A stretch of DNA of 64,000 bases from assembly GCA_027489955.1 (NCBI GenBank), contig JAIXYZ010000013.1, positions 558,001-622,000 on the forward strand, written 5' to 3'. Origin of the DNA: Hyphomicrobiales bacterium. GTDB lineage: Bacteria > Pseudomonadota > Alphaproteobacteria > Rhizobiales > Beijerinckiaceae. Positions 1-7,966 of this stretch are shown one piece after another (the first letter of the stretch is position 1; each line of letters opens with the position of its first letter). The translations under genes were made by a program, and so were the position numbers. The notes beneath the pieces are model-generated. The model worked only from the letters and a program-made list of their open reading frames with translations. It did no database searches and was not told the DNA's origin.

Positions 1-420
1 ACGCCGATGGCGTTCTCCGAGCTCCCGCCAGCCCTCCAGCAGGGCACGGTGGACGGTCAGGAGAACCCGATCCCGATCATCGTCTCCAACAACTTCAACC
101 AGCTCCAGAAGTACCTCTTCCTGACCGGCCACGTGTACTCGCCGGGCATCCTCGTCGGCTCGCCGGCCTTCTGGGACAAGCTGTCCCCCGAGGACCGGAC
201 CGTGTTCGAGACCGCCGCACGCCGGGCCGTCCAGGCCAACCGCGCCAAGGTCGAGCTCGACGAGCGCGAAGGCGTGGCGGAGCTGCGCCGCCGCGGCATG
301 GACGTGCGCGACGTCGCCGATCGCGGCGCCTATCAGGACGCCATGAAGGTCGCCATCACCAAGTTCGAGGGTGAGTTCGGCGCCGACCTGATGCGCCGGA
401 TCCGGGAGTGGAAGAAGTGA
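1..420 (+). CDS. TRAP transporter solute-binding protein, DctP family (5' partial)
   Basis: C-terminal part of a periplasmic DctP-type receptor that would deliver a carboxylate-like solute to the DctQM permease encoded next. The reading frame is open from base 1, so the true start lies upstream of the window; the ATG at 7 is internal. The visible 139 residues carry the family hallmark around residues 6-25 (ELPPALQQGTVDGQENP) and the helical C-terminal segment with a final basic RRIREWKK. The stop codon overlaps the next start (GTGA), so the three genes form one translationally coupled operon. The substrate cannot be inferred because the binding-site half is missing. Confidence 0.93.
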   Translation, partial: TPMAFSELPPALQQGTVDGQENPIPIIVSNNFNQLQKYLFLTGHVYSPGILVGSPAFWDKLSPEDRTVFETAARRAVQANRAKVELDEREGVAELRRRGMDVRDVADRGAYQDAMKVAITKFEGEFGADLMRRIREWKK

Positions 421-917
421 AGCCAGTCTCGGTCGCGTTTCTGCGACTGGACAGGATGACGACGCTGGCCGCCGCCGTGGCGGCCAGCATCGCCCTGGCG
501 GTTGCGGTGGCCGCGGGCGTCTGGCAGGTGGCGTCGCGCTTCCTGTTCCAGTCGCCCGCCGTCTGGTCCGAGGCGCTCGTGCGCCTCTCGCTCATCTGGA
601 TGGTCCTCCTGGGCCTTGCCGTCGCGTTGCGCCAGGGCGCGCTCGTTTCCATCGACATCGCGCACCGGATGACGTCCGGCCGCATGCGGGTCGTGGTGGA
701 GACCGTCGCGCTGGTGTCCAACCTGACGCTGCTCGCAACGCTGTTCTGGTTCGGCATCGCCATGGCCCAGCGGGTCTGGTTCCAGGAAATGGCCGGCCTC
801 GAGATCTCGATCTCGTGGGGCTACGCCGCCATTCCGGCCGGCGCGGTCTTCGCCGCCATCGGCGCCATCGCCCACTATCTCGATCGCCGCAACGGCGAGC
901 TGGAGGCCGCCATATGA
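417..917 (+). CDS. TRAP transporter small permease, DctQ family
   Basis: Small membrane subunit of the TRAP importer, which helps couple the ion gradient to uptake with DctM. It has four predicted membrane helices in about 166 residues, the usual DctQ size, with the conserved WSEALVRLSLIWM segment before helix 2. I prefer the GTG at 417: it overlaps the DctP stop and has GGGAG 8 bases upstream. An in-frame GTG at 408 would add three residues. The stop overlaps the dctM start by ATGA. Confidence 0.92.
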   Translation: MKPVSVAFLRLDRMTTLAAAVAASIALAVAVAAGVWQVASRFLFQSPAVWSEALVRLSLIWMVLLGLAVALRQGALVSIDIAHRMTSGRMRVVVETVALVSNLTLLATLFWFGIAMAQRVWFQEMAGLEISISWGYAAIPAGAVFAAIGAIAHYLDRRNGELEAAI

Positions 918-2191
918 CCGGCGCCATGCTGTCCGCCATGCTGGTCCTGTTCGCGGTCAGCGTGCCCGTCGCCGTGGCGATCGGCATCGCTGCGCTGCTT
1001 GGCCTGTGGGGCTTCACCAGCCTGCCACTGATCGTCTCGGCCCAGCAGGTCTTCATCGCGCTGGACCGCTTCCCGCTGGCGGCGATCCCGTTCTTCATCC
1101 TGGCCGGCAACATCATGGATGTCGGCGGCCTGTCGCGGCGGCTGGTCGAGCTGGCGCGGTCGTTCGTCGGCGGCATCCAGGGCGGCCTTGCGGCCACCTG
1201 CGTGCTGACCTGCATGATCTTCGCCGCCATCTCGGGCAGTTCCGTCGCCACCACCTTCGCGGTGGGCTCGGTTCTGATCCCGGCTCTGGTGCGCTACGGC
1301 TACCCCGTGGGCTTCGCCGCCGCGCTCCAGGCCACGGCCGCCGAGCTCGGCGTCGTCATCCCGCCATCGATCCCGATGATCCTGTACGGCGTCGCGACGC
1401 AGACCTCGATCCCCGAGCTCTTCATCGCCGGCTTCGGCCCGGGCATCCTGATCAGCGGCGCGCTGAGCGCGACCGTGCTTATCTGGTGCCGCATCCGCGG
1501 CTGGGGCCTGCGGGACGGGGAAGGGCGCCTGCGCCGTCGCCATGCCATCGCCCAGGCCTTCTGGGCCCTGCTCATGCCGGTCATCGTGCTTGGCGGCATC
1601 TATGGCGGCGTCACCACGCCGACCGAGGCCAGCGTCATCGCCGTCGCCTATGCCCTCTTCGTCGCCATGGCGATCCACCGCGAGATCGGCTTCAAGGACC
1701 TGTATCCGATCTTCAAGAAGTCGGTCGTCTCGTCCTCGGTGATCATGTTCATCATCGCGACCGCCAGCCTGTTCAGCTACCTCCTGAACCGGCAGGGCGT
1801 GCCTGATGCCGCGGCGGCCTGGCTCGTTCAGACCTTCGACGGACCGGCCCTGTTCATGCTCGCGGTGAACGGTTTTCTCTTCATCGTCGGCATGTTCATC
1901 GAGACCAATGCCAGCATCATCGTCCTGGGCCCCATCCTGGGCGAGGCGGCACAGCGCTTCGGCATCGACACCGTCCATTTCGGCACGGTGATGGTGGTGA
2001 ACCTCGCGCTGGGGATGATCACGCCACCCTTCGGCGTCAACCTGTTCGCCGCCGCGCAGGTGGCCAACTGCTCCATCGACAAGATGATGAGGCCGCTCCT
2101 GGTCTTCATCGCCGTCATCGTCGCGTGCCTGATGGTGATCGCCTATATCCCCGCGATCAGCCTCTTCCTGCGGGACGCGCTGATGCGCTGA
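914..2191 (+). CDS. TRAP transporter large permease, DctM family
   Basis: Large membrane subunit (425 residues, about 12 helices) that forms the transport channel of the TRAP system. Typical DctM signatures are seen: the AIPFFILAGNIMDVGG motif near the N-terminus, the SGSSVATTFAVGS segment, ELGVVIPPSIPMILYG, and the C-terminal LALGMITPPFGVNLF. The ATG at 914 overlaps the dctQ stop. Longer open frame upstream of 914 only covers dctQ in another frame and is not coding. It is the last gene of the operon, followed by an intrinsic terminator at 2223-2253. Confidence 0.96.
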   Translation: MTGAMLSAMLVLFAVSVPVAVAIGIAALLGLWGFTSLPLIVSAQQVFIALDRFPLAAIPFFILAGNIMDVGGLSRRLVELARSFVGGIQGGLAATCVLTCMIFAAISGSSVATTFAVGSVLIPALVRYGYPVGFAAALQATAAELGVVIPPSIPMILYGVATQTSIPELFIAGFGPGILISGALSATVLIWCRIRGWGLRDGEGRLRRRHAIAQAFWALLMPVIVLGGIYGGVTTPTEASVIAVAYALFVAMAIHREIGFKDLYPIFKKSVVSSSVIMFIIATASLFSYLLNRQGVPDAAAAWLVQTFDGPALFMLAVNGFLFIVGMFIETNASIIVLGPILGEAAQRFGIDTVHFGTVMVVNLALGMITPPFGVNLFAAAQVANCSIDKMMRPLLVFIAVIVACLMVIAYIPAISLFLRDALMR

Positions 2192-2222
2192 GCGGGACAC
2201 CGACGACTCCCCGGGGGGGAAT

Positions 2223-2253
2223 GGGGGCCGGTCCGTCCGGCCCCCCTTTTTTT
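2223..2253 (+). terminator. Rho-independent terminator of the TRAP operon
   Basis: A perfect 9-bp GC-rich stem (GGGGGCCGG at 2223-2231, CCGGCCCCC at 2237-2245) with a 5-base loop is followed by seven T at 2247-2253. It lies 31 bases after the dctM stop. The remaining gap to 2459 shows no gene or further signal that I can support. Confidence 0.9.
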
Positions 2254-2459
2254 GTCCGCGCGACGGGGCAGGCGTGTATCGCCGAGGAACGCGGAGTCCG
2301 TCCGCATGCCGCCACGACATCCGGCGGCCGGATCAGAACCGCTGCCCGGTGAAGCGATCTTGGATCGGCGTCGAGTTCATCGCCCGGAACCACGCGGATG
2401 CGGTCGGGACCGCGGTCAGCGGGTGGCGGAGGGGCGATAGGTCTGGGAAGGCCGGGCCC

Positions 2460-3308
2460 TCAATGACCCTTGCCGACCTCGCTGCGCACCGCCACCGCCT
2501 CGCCGACCGCCATGGCGAGCGAGCACAGAAGCGTCAGGATCATCGCCAGCGCCGCGGTGCGCGCATAGTCCGCGTTGACGTCGGACACGGCGGTGAAGAG
2601 CTGCAGCGGCAGGATGTTCACCTGGGAGCCGACGAGGGCGAGCGCCGTCCCATATGCGCCGATCGCCACCGCGGCAACCAGGCAGAAGGCGACGAGGGCG
2701 GCGGGAAATACCTGCGGCACGAGCACGTCGGCAATGGCGCGCAGGCGGCCCGCCCCGAGCGATTCCGCCGCCGCGAGCTGGTTGCGGTCGAAATTGACCA
2801 GCACCGGGACCATCAGCATCACGACGCGGGGAATGAGATAGTATGAATAGACGAAGGCCAGGCCCTGCGGCGAGTACACGAAGGCGGCGAAGCCGGCCGG
2901 GTCGACGCCGAACAGCTTTTCCAGCGTCAGCGTGAAGAAGCCGGCGCGGCCGAAGCCCAGGATGAAGCCGTAGGCCACCACGAGGCCGGAAAAGGTCAGC
3001 GGCAGGGCGATCACGAACATGAGCGCGGTGCGCATGCGCTCGCCGATCTGCGCCAGGTGCCAGGCGACGAGGGAACCGACGGCGACGGAGATCAGGCCGG
3101 CGGTGATGCCGAGCACGATCGTGTTGCGCAGGCCGGACCAGAAGGCGGGCTGGGCGAAGAGCCGCGAGAAACCCCCGCCTCCGTCCTGAAGGGATTCGAC
3201 GCCCACGATGGCGAGAGGCGCGAGGAAGAACAGCCCGAGACAGATGGCTCCTGGCGTCGCAAGCGACGCCAGGAGGAAGGTCTGGGATGGGGCGGAGGCC
3301 CGGCTCAT
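2460..3308 (-). CDS. ABC transporter permease (PotB/CysTWA-like family)
   Basis: Inner-membrane permease of 282 residues with about six helices and the cytoplasmic EAA loop (LAAAESLGAGRLRAIADVL) that docks the ATPase. It is the fifth and last gene of a minus-strand operon (LOG protein, permease, ATPase, binding protein, permease). Its ATG at 3308 overlaps the stop of the binding-protein gene, so it is translationally coupled. Two different permeases in one operon imply a heterodimeric channel. The family handles iron(III), polyamines, phosphonates, sulfate and others, and the sequence alone does not pick one. Confidence 0.93.
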   Translation of the reverse strand: MSRASAPSQTFLLASLATPGAICLGLFFLAPLAIVGVESLQDGGGGFSRLFAQPAFWSGLRNTIVLGITAGLISVAVGSLVAWHLAQIGERMRTALMFVIALPLTFSGLVVAYGFILGFGRAGFFTLTLEKLFGVDPAGFAAFVYSPQGLAFVYSYYLIPRVVMLMVPVLVNFDRNQLAAAESLGAGRLRAIADVLVPQVFPAALVAFCLVAAVAIGAYGTALALVGSQVNILPLQLFTAVSDVNADYARTAALAMILTLLCSLAMAVGEAVAVRSEVGKGH

Positions 3309-4396
3309 TGGCCGAGGGCGGCCTTCGCCCAGCCGTCGATCAGGGCCTGAGACTGGCCGGCCGCCTTCGTCAGGTCGAGCAGCTCGACCTTGGAATGCGC
3401 CACCAGGCGGGCCTTGACGGCGTCGGGGATCGCGACGCCCGGAACGGACGGCGTGACGAAGCCTTCGGCGAACAGCCGCTGGCCGGCATCGGACATGATG
3501 AAGTTCAGCCAGAGCTTGCCGGAGTTCGGGTTCGGCCCGTTCTTGACCAGCGAGATCGTGTAGGGCGCGGCGGCCGTGCCCTCGGACGGGGAGATGACCT
3601 CCACGTCGTCGCCCAGGCCGTCCACGAACTTGGCGCGCAGGCCGTCGTTCACGTAGTTGATCCAGATCGGGATCTCGCCCTTCACGAACTGCGCGTAGGG
3701 CGTGGTGCCGACAACGCGCAGGACGTTGCCGGACTTGTGCAGCTTCTCGATGTAGTCGAGGCCCGGCTTCAGGTTGTCATAGGCCCCGCCATTGGCGAAG
3801 TTCGCCGCCCAGGTGAGCACCTGGCCGACGCCCGCGGTGCGCGGGTCCAGATACATGACCGAGCCCTTGTATTCGGGCTTCAGCAGGTCGGCCCAGCTTT
3901 TGGGCGGGTTCTTCACGAGCTTCTTGTTGACGATGAAAACCACTTCGAGCTGGTGGATCGTGAACCACTCGCCGTCGGCATGCTTGGCCGCCGGGCCGAG
4001 CTTGTCGAAGTTCACCGGCTTGAACGGGGTCAGCAGCCCGCGCTTCTGGGCGTCGATGCCGTTGGCGCCGTAATAGTAGATCGTGTCCACCTGCGGCCGC
4101 GCCTTGGTGCGGTCCAGCGCGTTCACGGCGACGCCCGAGCCGACATCGTTGTAGACGATGTTCATGCCCGGATAGCGGCGCTGGAAGGCGCCGAACAGCG
4201 CGTTCCAGTTGGCCCAGGTCGGGCCGGTATTGTTGGAGATGACGAGGCCCTCCTTGAGGGCGGCCTCATAGGCGGCCTTCTCGCCCGCATACAGCTCGGG
4301 GGAGTCGGCGACGGTCTGCGCGAGGGCAGGGGCGATGCCCGCAAGCGCGAGCGCGCCGACGGACATGGCCAGGAGATGGCGACGGGTGACGGTCAT
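3305..4396 (-). CDS. Extracellular solute-binding protein of ABC importer (family 1/6 type)
   Basis: Periplasmic receptor of 363 residues. The N-terminus MTVTRRHLLAMSVG followed by a hydrophobic stretch and an ALAQ cleavage site looks like a Tat (twin-arginine) or Sec signal peptide of about 26 residues. The body resembles the type-2 fold receptors for iron(III), polyamines or aminoethylphosphonate (WADLLKPEYKGSV, then a C-terminal NGPNPNSGKLWLNFIMS segment typical of AfuA/PotD relatives). It has ATGA overlaps with the ATPase gene upstream and the permease gene downstream. The ligand is unknown. Confidence 0.92.
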   Translation of the reverse strand: MTVTRRHLLAMSVGALALAGIAPALAQTVADSPELYAGEKAAYEAALKEGLVISNNTGPTWANWNALFGAFQRRYPGMNIVYNDVGSGVAVNALDRTKARPQVDTIYYYGANGIDAQKRGLLTPFKPVNFDKLGPAAKHADGEWFTIHQLEVVFIVNKKLVKNPPKSWADLLKPEYKGSVMYLDPRTAGVGQVLTWAANFANGGAYDNLKPGLDYIEKLHKSGNVLRVVGTTPYAQFVKGEIPIWINYVNDGLRAKFVDGLGDDVEVISPSEGTAAAPYTISLVKNGPNPNSGKLWLNFIMSDAGQRLFAEGFVTPSVPGVAIPDAVKARLVAHSKVELLDLTKAAGQSQALIDGWAKAALGQ

Positions 4397-5454
4397 TGTT
4401 TCCTCGTTTCGGAAGGGTGTTGCCCGGCATCCAGCGGCAGGATCTGGATGCTCGTCTCCGCGATATGGATTGTGTCTGTCCTGCTCGTTTCCTTGGTTTC
4501 GACGGTGACGGTGCCGTCACCGATCGAAAGGTCGAAGCGGCGCAGCGAGCCCAGGAACCTGTCCCGGACGATGCTGCCGCTGAACTGGTTGGTCCCGTCG
4601 GCCGACGGGCCGGTGGCCACGCGCTCTGGCCGGACGAGCACGCAGACCTCGCTGCCGGGCGCAAAGCCCGCCAGGTCGGCGCGCAGGGGGCCGATCGGGG
4701 TGTCCACGTGGCGTTCGTCGCGGACACGGCCGGTCCAGAGGTTGGACTGGCCGACGAAGGCCGCGACGGTCGGGCTGGCGGGCCGCTCATAGATCTCGGT
4801 GGGCGTGCCGGCCTGGAGGATGCGCCCCTGCGCCATGACGACGACCTTGTCGGCCATGGAGAGGGCCTCTTCCTGGTCGTGGGTGATGTGCAGCGTCGCG
4901 ATCCCGTGCGCCTGCTGCAGGCGGCGGATCTCGTCGCGCATCTCGACACGGCGGGCGGCGTCCAGCGCCGAGAGCGGCTCGTCCAGGAGCAGCGCCTTGG
5001 GCTGGAACACGAGCGCCCGAGCCAGGGCGACGCGCTGCTGCTGCCCGCCGGACAATTGCGGCGGCCGCCGTCCGGCGAAGGCGGACAGGCCCACCATGTC
5101 CACGGCCGCGAGCGCGCGGGCGCGTCGCTCGGCCGCCGGCACGCCGCGCAGCTTCAGCGGGTACGCCACGTTGTCCGCGACGCTCATATGCGGGAAGAGC
5201 GCGTAGTTCTGGAAGACGATGCCCAGTTCGCGCCGCCGCGTCGGCAGGCGTGTCGCGTCCTCGCCGTCCAGCAGGATGCGGCCGCGGTCCGGAGTCAAAA
5301 AGCCGGCGATCAGCTTGAGCACCGTGGTCTTGCCGCAGCCCGAAGGGCCGATCACGGCCACGAATTCCCCGGCGCCGATGGTCAGCGAGATGTTCTCGAC
5401 CCCGACCGGCGTGCCCGGATAGGTGAAGCCGACATCCTCCAGCACGACGCTCAT
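4393..5454 (-). CDS. ABC transporter ATP-binding protein (PotA/FbpC-like)
   Basis: Cytoplasmic ATPase of 353 residues. Walker A is GPSGCGKT (36-43), the signature LSGGQ is at 134-138, Walker B LLLDEP is near 155-160 and the switch histidine is H192. After about residue 235 comes a C-terminal regulatory TOBE-type domain, as in PotA, FbpC and PhnT. The ATG at 5454 overlaps the upstream permease stop; the open frame extends well beyond it but only covers that permease gene in another frame. Confidence 0.95.
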   Translation of the reverse strand: MSVVLEDVGFTYPGTPVGVENISLTIGAGEFVAVIGPSGCGKTTVLKLIAGFLTPDRGRILLDGEDATRLPTRRRELGIVFQNYALFPHMSVADNVAYPLKLRGVPAAERRARALAAVDMVGLSAFAGRRPPQLSGGQQQRVALARALVFQPKALLLDEPLSALDAARRVEMRDEIRRLQQAHGIATLHITHDQEEALSMADKVVVMAQGRILQAGTPTEIYERPASPTVAAFVGQSNLWTGRVRDERHVDTPIGPLRADLAGFAPGSEVCVLVRPERVATGPSADGTNQFSGSIVRDRFLGSLRRFDLSIGDGTVTVETKETSRTDTIHIAETSIQILPLDAGQHPSETRKQ

Positions 5455-6296
5455 GCCGCGGTCCTCACGGTGCCGGACGCGCCCTTGGCGGTGAGGGCGG
5501 ACGTCGCGGAGGCCGCCAGGGCCAGGGCGAGCAGGATGACGGTCGCGGCGCAGGCAAAGCCGGTCGCGCCGTAGAAGGCCTGGAGCAGCACGATCGGATA
5601 GGTGCGGTTGGCGAAGCCCGCGATCAGGTTGGTGAGCTGGAACTCGCCGATCGAGAGGGCCGCCACCGTGATCGACCCGGCCGCCAGGCTGTGGCGAAGG
5701 CTCGGCAGCACGATGTCGACGAACCGGCGCGGGAAGGACGCCCCGAGCGATTCCGCCGCCTGCTCGAGCTGCGCGAGGTTTAGCAGGCGCATGTCGCTCA
5801 CCACCGTCTGGAGCATGTAGGGCAGGCAGAACACGATGTGCCCAGCGATCAGCAGCCACGTGGCGCCGAGCCAGGGCGTGGCCTCGCGGGAGAACAGCAG
5901 GAGATAGCCGAAGCCGATGACGACCGCCGGGGCCGCGATCGGCAGCAGGTAGACGATCCGCGCCGCCAGCTTGACCCCGCGGGAGGCGGCCCGGAACACC
6001 GCATAGGCGAGCGGCGCGCCGATGATGACGCAGCCCGCCACCGTGGCGACGCAGACGGTCAGGCTCGTCCAGAAGGCGCGGGTGAAGCTCGGATCGTTGA
6101 AGACCTGCACGTACCAGCGGCCGGTGAAGCCGGCAGGCAGCAGCGTGTTGCTCCAGACATTGCCGAAGGAGCCGACCACGAGCAGCGCGATCGGCAGGAT
6201 CAGGTAGAGCGCATAGAGGATCGTGACCCATGCGGCCGGGCTGCGCAGGGCCGAAGCCCGCGCGCCGCCGTCGATGGCCAGCCCCCCGCCCGCCAT
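5451..6296 (-). CDS. ABC transporter permease (PotC-like)
   Basis: Second permease of the importer, about 281 residues with six predicted helices and an EAA loop (LEQAAESLGASFPRRFVDIVLPSL). The ATG at 6296 sits one base after the stop of the LOG-family gene, which argues for this start rather than the further upstream ATG at 6377 that lies inside that gene. The C-terminal region is alanine-rich. It pairs with the permease at 2460-3308 and the ATPase at 4393-5454. Confidence 0.93.
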   Translation of the reverse strand: MAGGGLAIDGGARASALRSPAAWVTILYALYLILPIALLVVGSFGNVWSNTLLPAGFTGRWYVQVFNDPSFTRAFWTSLTVCVATVAGCVIIGAPLAYAVFRAASRGVKLAARIVYLLPIAAPAVVIGFGYLLLFSREATPWLGATWLLIAGHIVFCLPYMLQTVVSDMRLLNLAQLEQAAESLGASFPRRFVDIVLPSLRHSLAAGSITVAALSIGEFQLTNLIAGFANRTYPIVLLQAFYGATGFACAATVILLALALAASATSALTAKGASGTVRTAA

Positions 6297-6297
6297 C

Positions 6298-6930
6298 TCA
6301 CGCTCCGTCCAGGGCAAGGAAGCGGCGCGCGACGACGCGCACGACCTCTTCGGGATCGCCGATGCGCAGGGCGCCATCGACCTCGAAGGAGGGCGGCATG
6401 GAGATGACGAGGCGTCCCAGCCTGAGGCCGAGCGCGATCTCGGACAGCGTGCCGTAGCCGCCGCCCACCGCGACGAGCGCGAAGGAGGCGCAGGCGATCA
6501 GCGCATTGCGGGCTTCGCCCAGGCCCGTGGCCATCGGCAGGGCGACGTAATCGTTGGCCTTGCGCCAGTCGTCGTCGGGCAGGAGGCCGATCGGGCTGCC
6601 GCCGGCGGCAGCCGCGCCCTTGCAGACCGCCTCCATCGCGCCGGACCGGCCGCCGCAGATGATGGGGAAGCCGGCCTCGGTGAGGACGCGGCCCACCGTC
6701 TCGGCCTGGGCATATTCCACCGGGCTCGCGTCCCGCGGGCCGATGACGCCCACGGGAAGCCTGCGGGCGCCGGGCAGGGATAAGAGACGCCGGGCGGCGG
6801 CTACGTCGCCGACCGGCGCAAGGTCGGCCGGGGCATCGGCGATGCCCGACCAGCGGAGGTGCATGGCGTCGAACCGTTCGCGATCGCGGAACAGGCCCTT
6901 CGCACTTTCCGACCAGGACAACGACGACAT
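6298..6930 (-). CDS. LOG / TIGR00725-like nucleotide-binding protein
   Basis: Protein of 210 residues with a Rossmann-like fold of the LOG (formerly 'lysine decarboxylase') superfamily. Visible motifs are VGVIGPRDASP near residue 60, the GGRSGAMEAVCKGA loop, and GGGYGTLSEIALGL, the equivalent of the LOG PGGxGTxxE motif. Relatives hydrolyse nucleoside 5'-monophosphates to free base and ribose phosphate, or bind nucleotides; activity here is not proven. It is the first gene of the ABC operon and only one base from the next start, so it is probably tied to whatever that importer brings in. Confidence 0.85.
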   Translation of the reverse strand: MSSLSWSESAKGLFRDRERFDAMHLRWSGIADAPADLAPVGDVAAARRLLSLPGARRLPVGVIGPRDASPVEYAQAETVGRVLTEAGFPIICGGRSGAMEAVCKGAAAAGGSPIGLLPDDDWRKANDYVALPMATGLGEARNALIACASFALVAVGGGYGTLSEIALGLRLGRLVISMPPSFEVDGALRIGDPEEVVRVVARRFLALDGA

Positions 6931-6964
6931 CAGCGGTTGGCCCCCTGCGGCAACGAGCCTAGAT

Positions 6965-7032
6965 TACCAATCACCTGTTGCATCAGTTGTCAATTATCTT
7001 ACACAGTTTGAGCGTTATCTGACGTTCGAACG
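6965..7032. promoter_or_regulatory. Divergent promoter/operator between the ABC operon and the DeoR regulator
   Basis: This AT-richer stretch separates two divergent genes. On the minus strand a perfect TTGACA (6988-6993) lies 17 bases from TTGGTA (6965-6970), a candidate promoter for the ABC operon. Two direct repeats TTATCT (6994-6999 and 7015-7020) are 21 bases apart, about two helical turns. A perfect palindrome CGTTCGAACG occupies 7023-7032 and resembles the TTCG-containing half-sites of DeoR-family regulators. Assignment to the adjacent regulator is inference. Confidence 0.45.
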
Positions 7033-7068
7033 CGGCAAGCGCGCCGATTGGTCAATTTGGAAACCGTG

Positions 7069-7893
7069 ATGGTCGATCTAACGTCTGCCGGTGACAGTTT
7101 TTTGACGCAACGCCAGCGTGCGATCGTGCAGGTGGTGCGCGAACAGGGCTATGCCTCGATCGAGGCTCTGGCCAAGGCCTTCGAGGTCTCCGCCCAGTCC
7201 GTCCGGCGGGACATCATCAAGCTGGACGAGATGCAGGTCATCCAGCGCTTCCATGGCGGCGCCGGCGTGCGTGGCCGCGCCGTCCGGCTCGGCTATGCGC
7301 AGAAGAAGACCATCGCCTCCGACGGCAAGGAGGCCATCGGGCAGGGCGCCGCGGCGCTGATCCCCGAGGATGCCTCCGTCTTCCTCGATGTCGGCACGAC
7401 GGTCGAGGCCGTGGCCCGCGCGCTCCGGGCCCGGCACAGGCTCAACGTCGTGACCACGAGCCTGCCCGCGGCGGCGCTGCTGTCCGGCCGCCAGGGCATC
7501 GAGGTCTTCGTCACCGGCGGATACGTGCAGGGCGCGGACGGCTCGCTCATCGGCGAGACGGCCATGGCCGGGATCGCCCGCTTCAAGGTCGATTACGCGG
7601 TGTTCGGCTGTTCCGGCTTCGACGACGACGGCACGGTCATGGATTTCGACCTGCGCAAGGTCGAGGTGAAGCAGGCCATGCTGGCCAATTGCCGCCACGC
7701 CATGCTGGTGGCCGATCACGCCAAGTTCGAGCGCTCGGCCATCGTGCGCCTGGCTCCCGTGGGGGCCTTCCACAGCCTCGTGACGGATGCCGGACCGCCC
7801 GCCGAATTGCAGGCCGTCCTGGATGCGGCCGGCACCCGGCTGGTGGTCGCCGACGCCGCTCTCGTTCACGGCACGGGCGCGCCGCACGATTGA
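7069..7893 (+). CDS. DeoR/GlpR-family transcriptional regulator
   Basis: Repressor-type regulator of about 274 residues. The N-terminal DeoR winged helix-turn-helix covers roughly residues 13-60 (RQRAIVQVVREQGYASIEAL, then SAQSVRRDIIKLDE). The C-terminal DeoRC sensor domain shows DVGTTVEAVARAL and FVTGGYVQ followed by an ADHAKF motif. This domain binds phosphorylated sugars or similar small molecules. I chose the ATG at 7069; GTG at 7066 and TTG at 7048 are in frame. It is divergent from the 2460-6930 importer operon, which is its likely target. Confidence 0.9.
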   Translation: MVDLTSAGDSFLTQRQRAIVQVVREQGYASIEALAKAFEVSAQSVRRDIIKLDEMQVIQRFHGGAGVRGRAVRLGYAQKKTIASDGKEAIGQGAAALIPEDASVFLDVGTTVEAVARALRARHRLNVVTTSLPAAALLSGRQGIEVFVTGGYVQGADGSLIGETAMAGIARFKVDYAVFGCSGFDDDGTVMDFDLRKVEVKQAMLANCRHAMLVADHAKFERSAIVRLAPVGAFHSLVTDAGPPAELQAVLDAAGTRLVVADAALVHGTGAPHD

Positions 7894-7966
7894 CGCATCC
7901 GGCAGGCGGAACGGCTTGGCCCCTTGGCGGTTATCACCGCACCTGGGGCTGGGCGGAGTATCGGTC

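Noticed and set aside
3287-4792. Plus-strand open frame of 501 codons
   Set aside because: It lies antisense to the binding-protein and ATPase genes, is low-complexity in charged residues, and has no recognisable fold.
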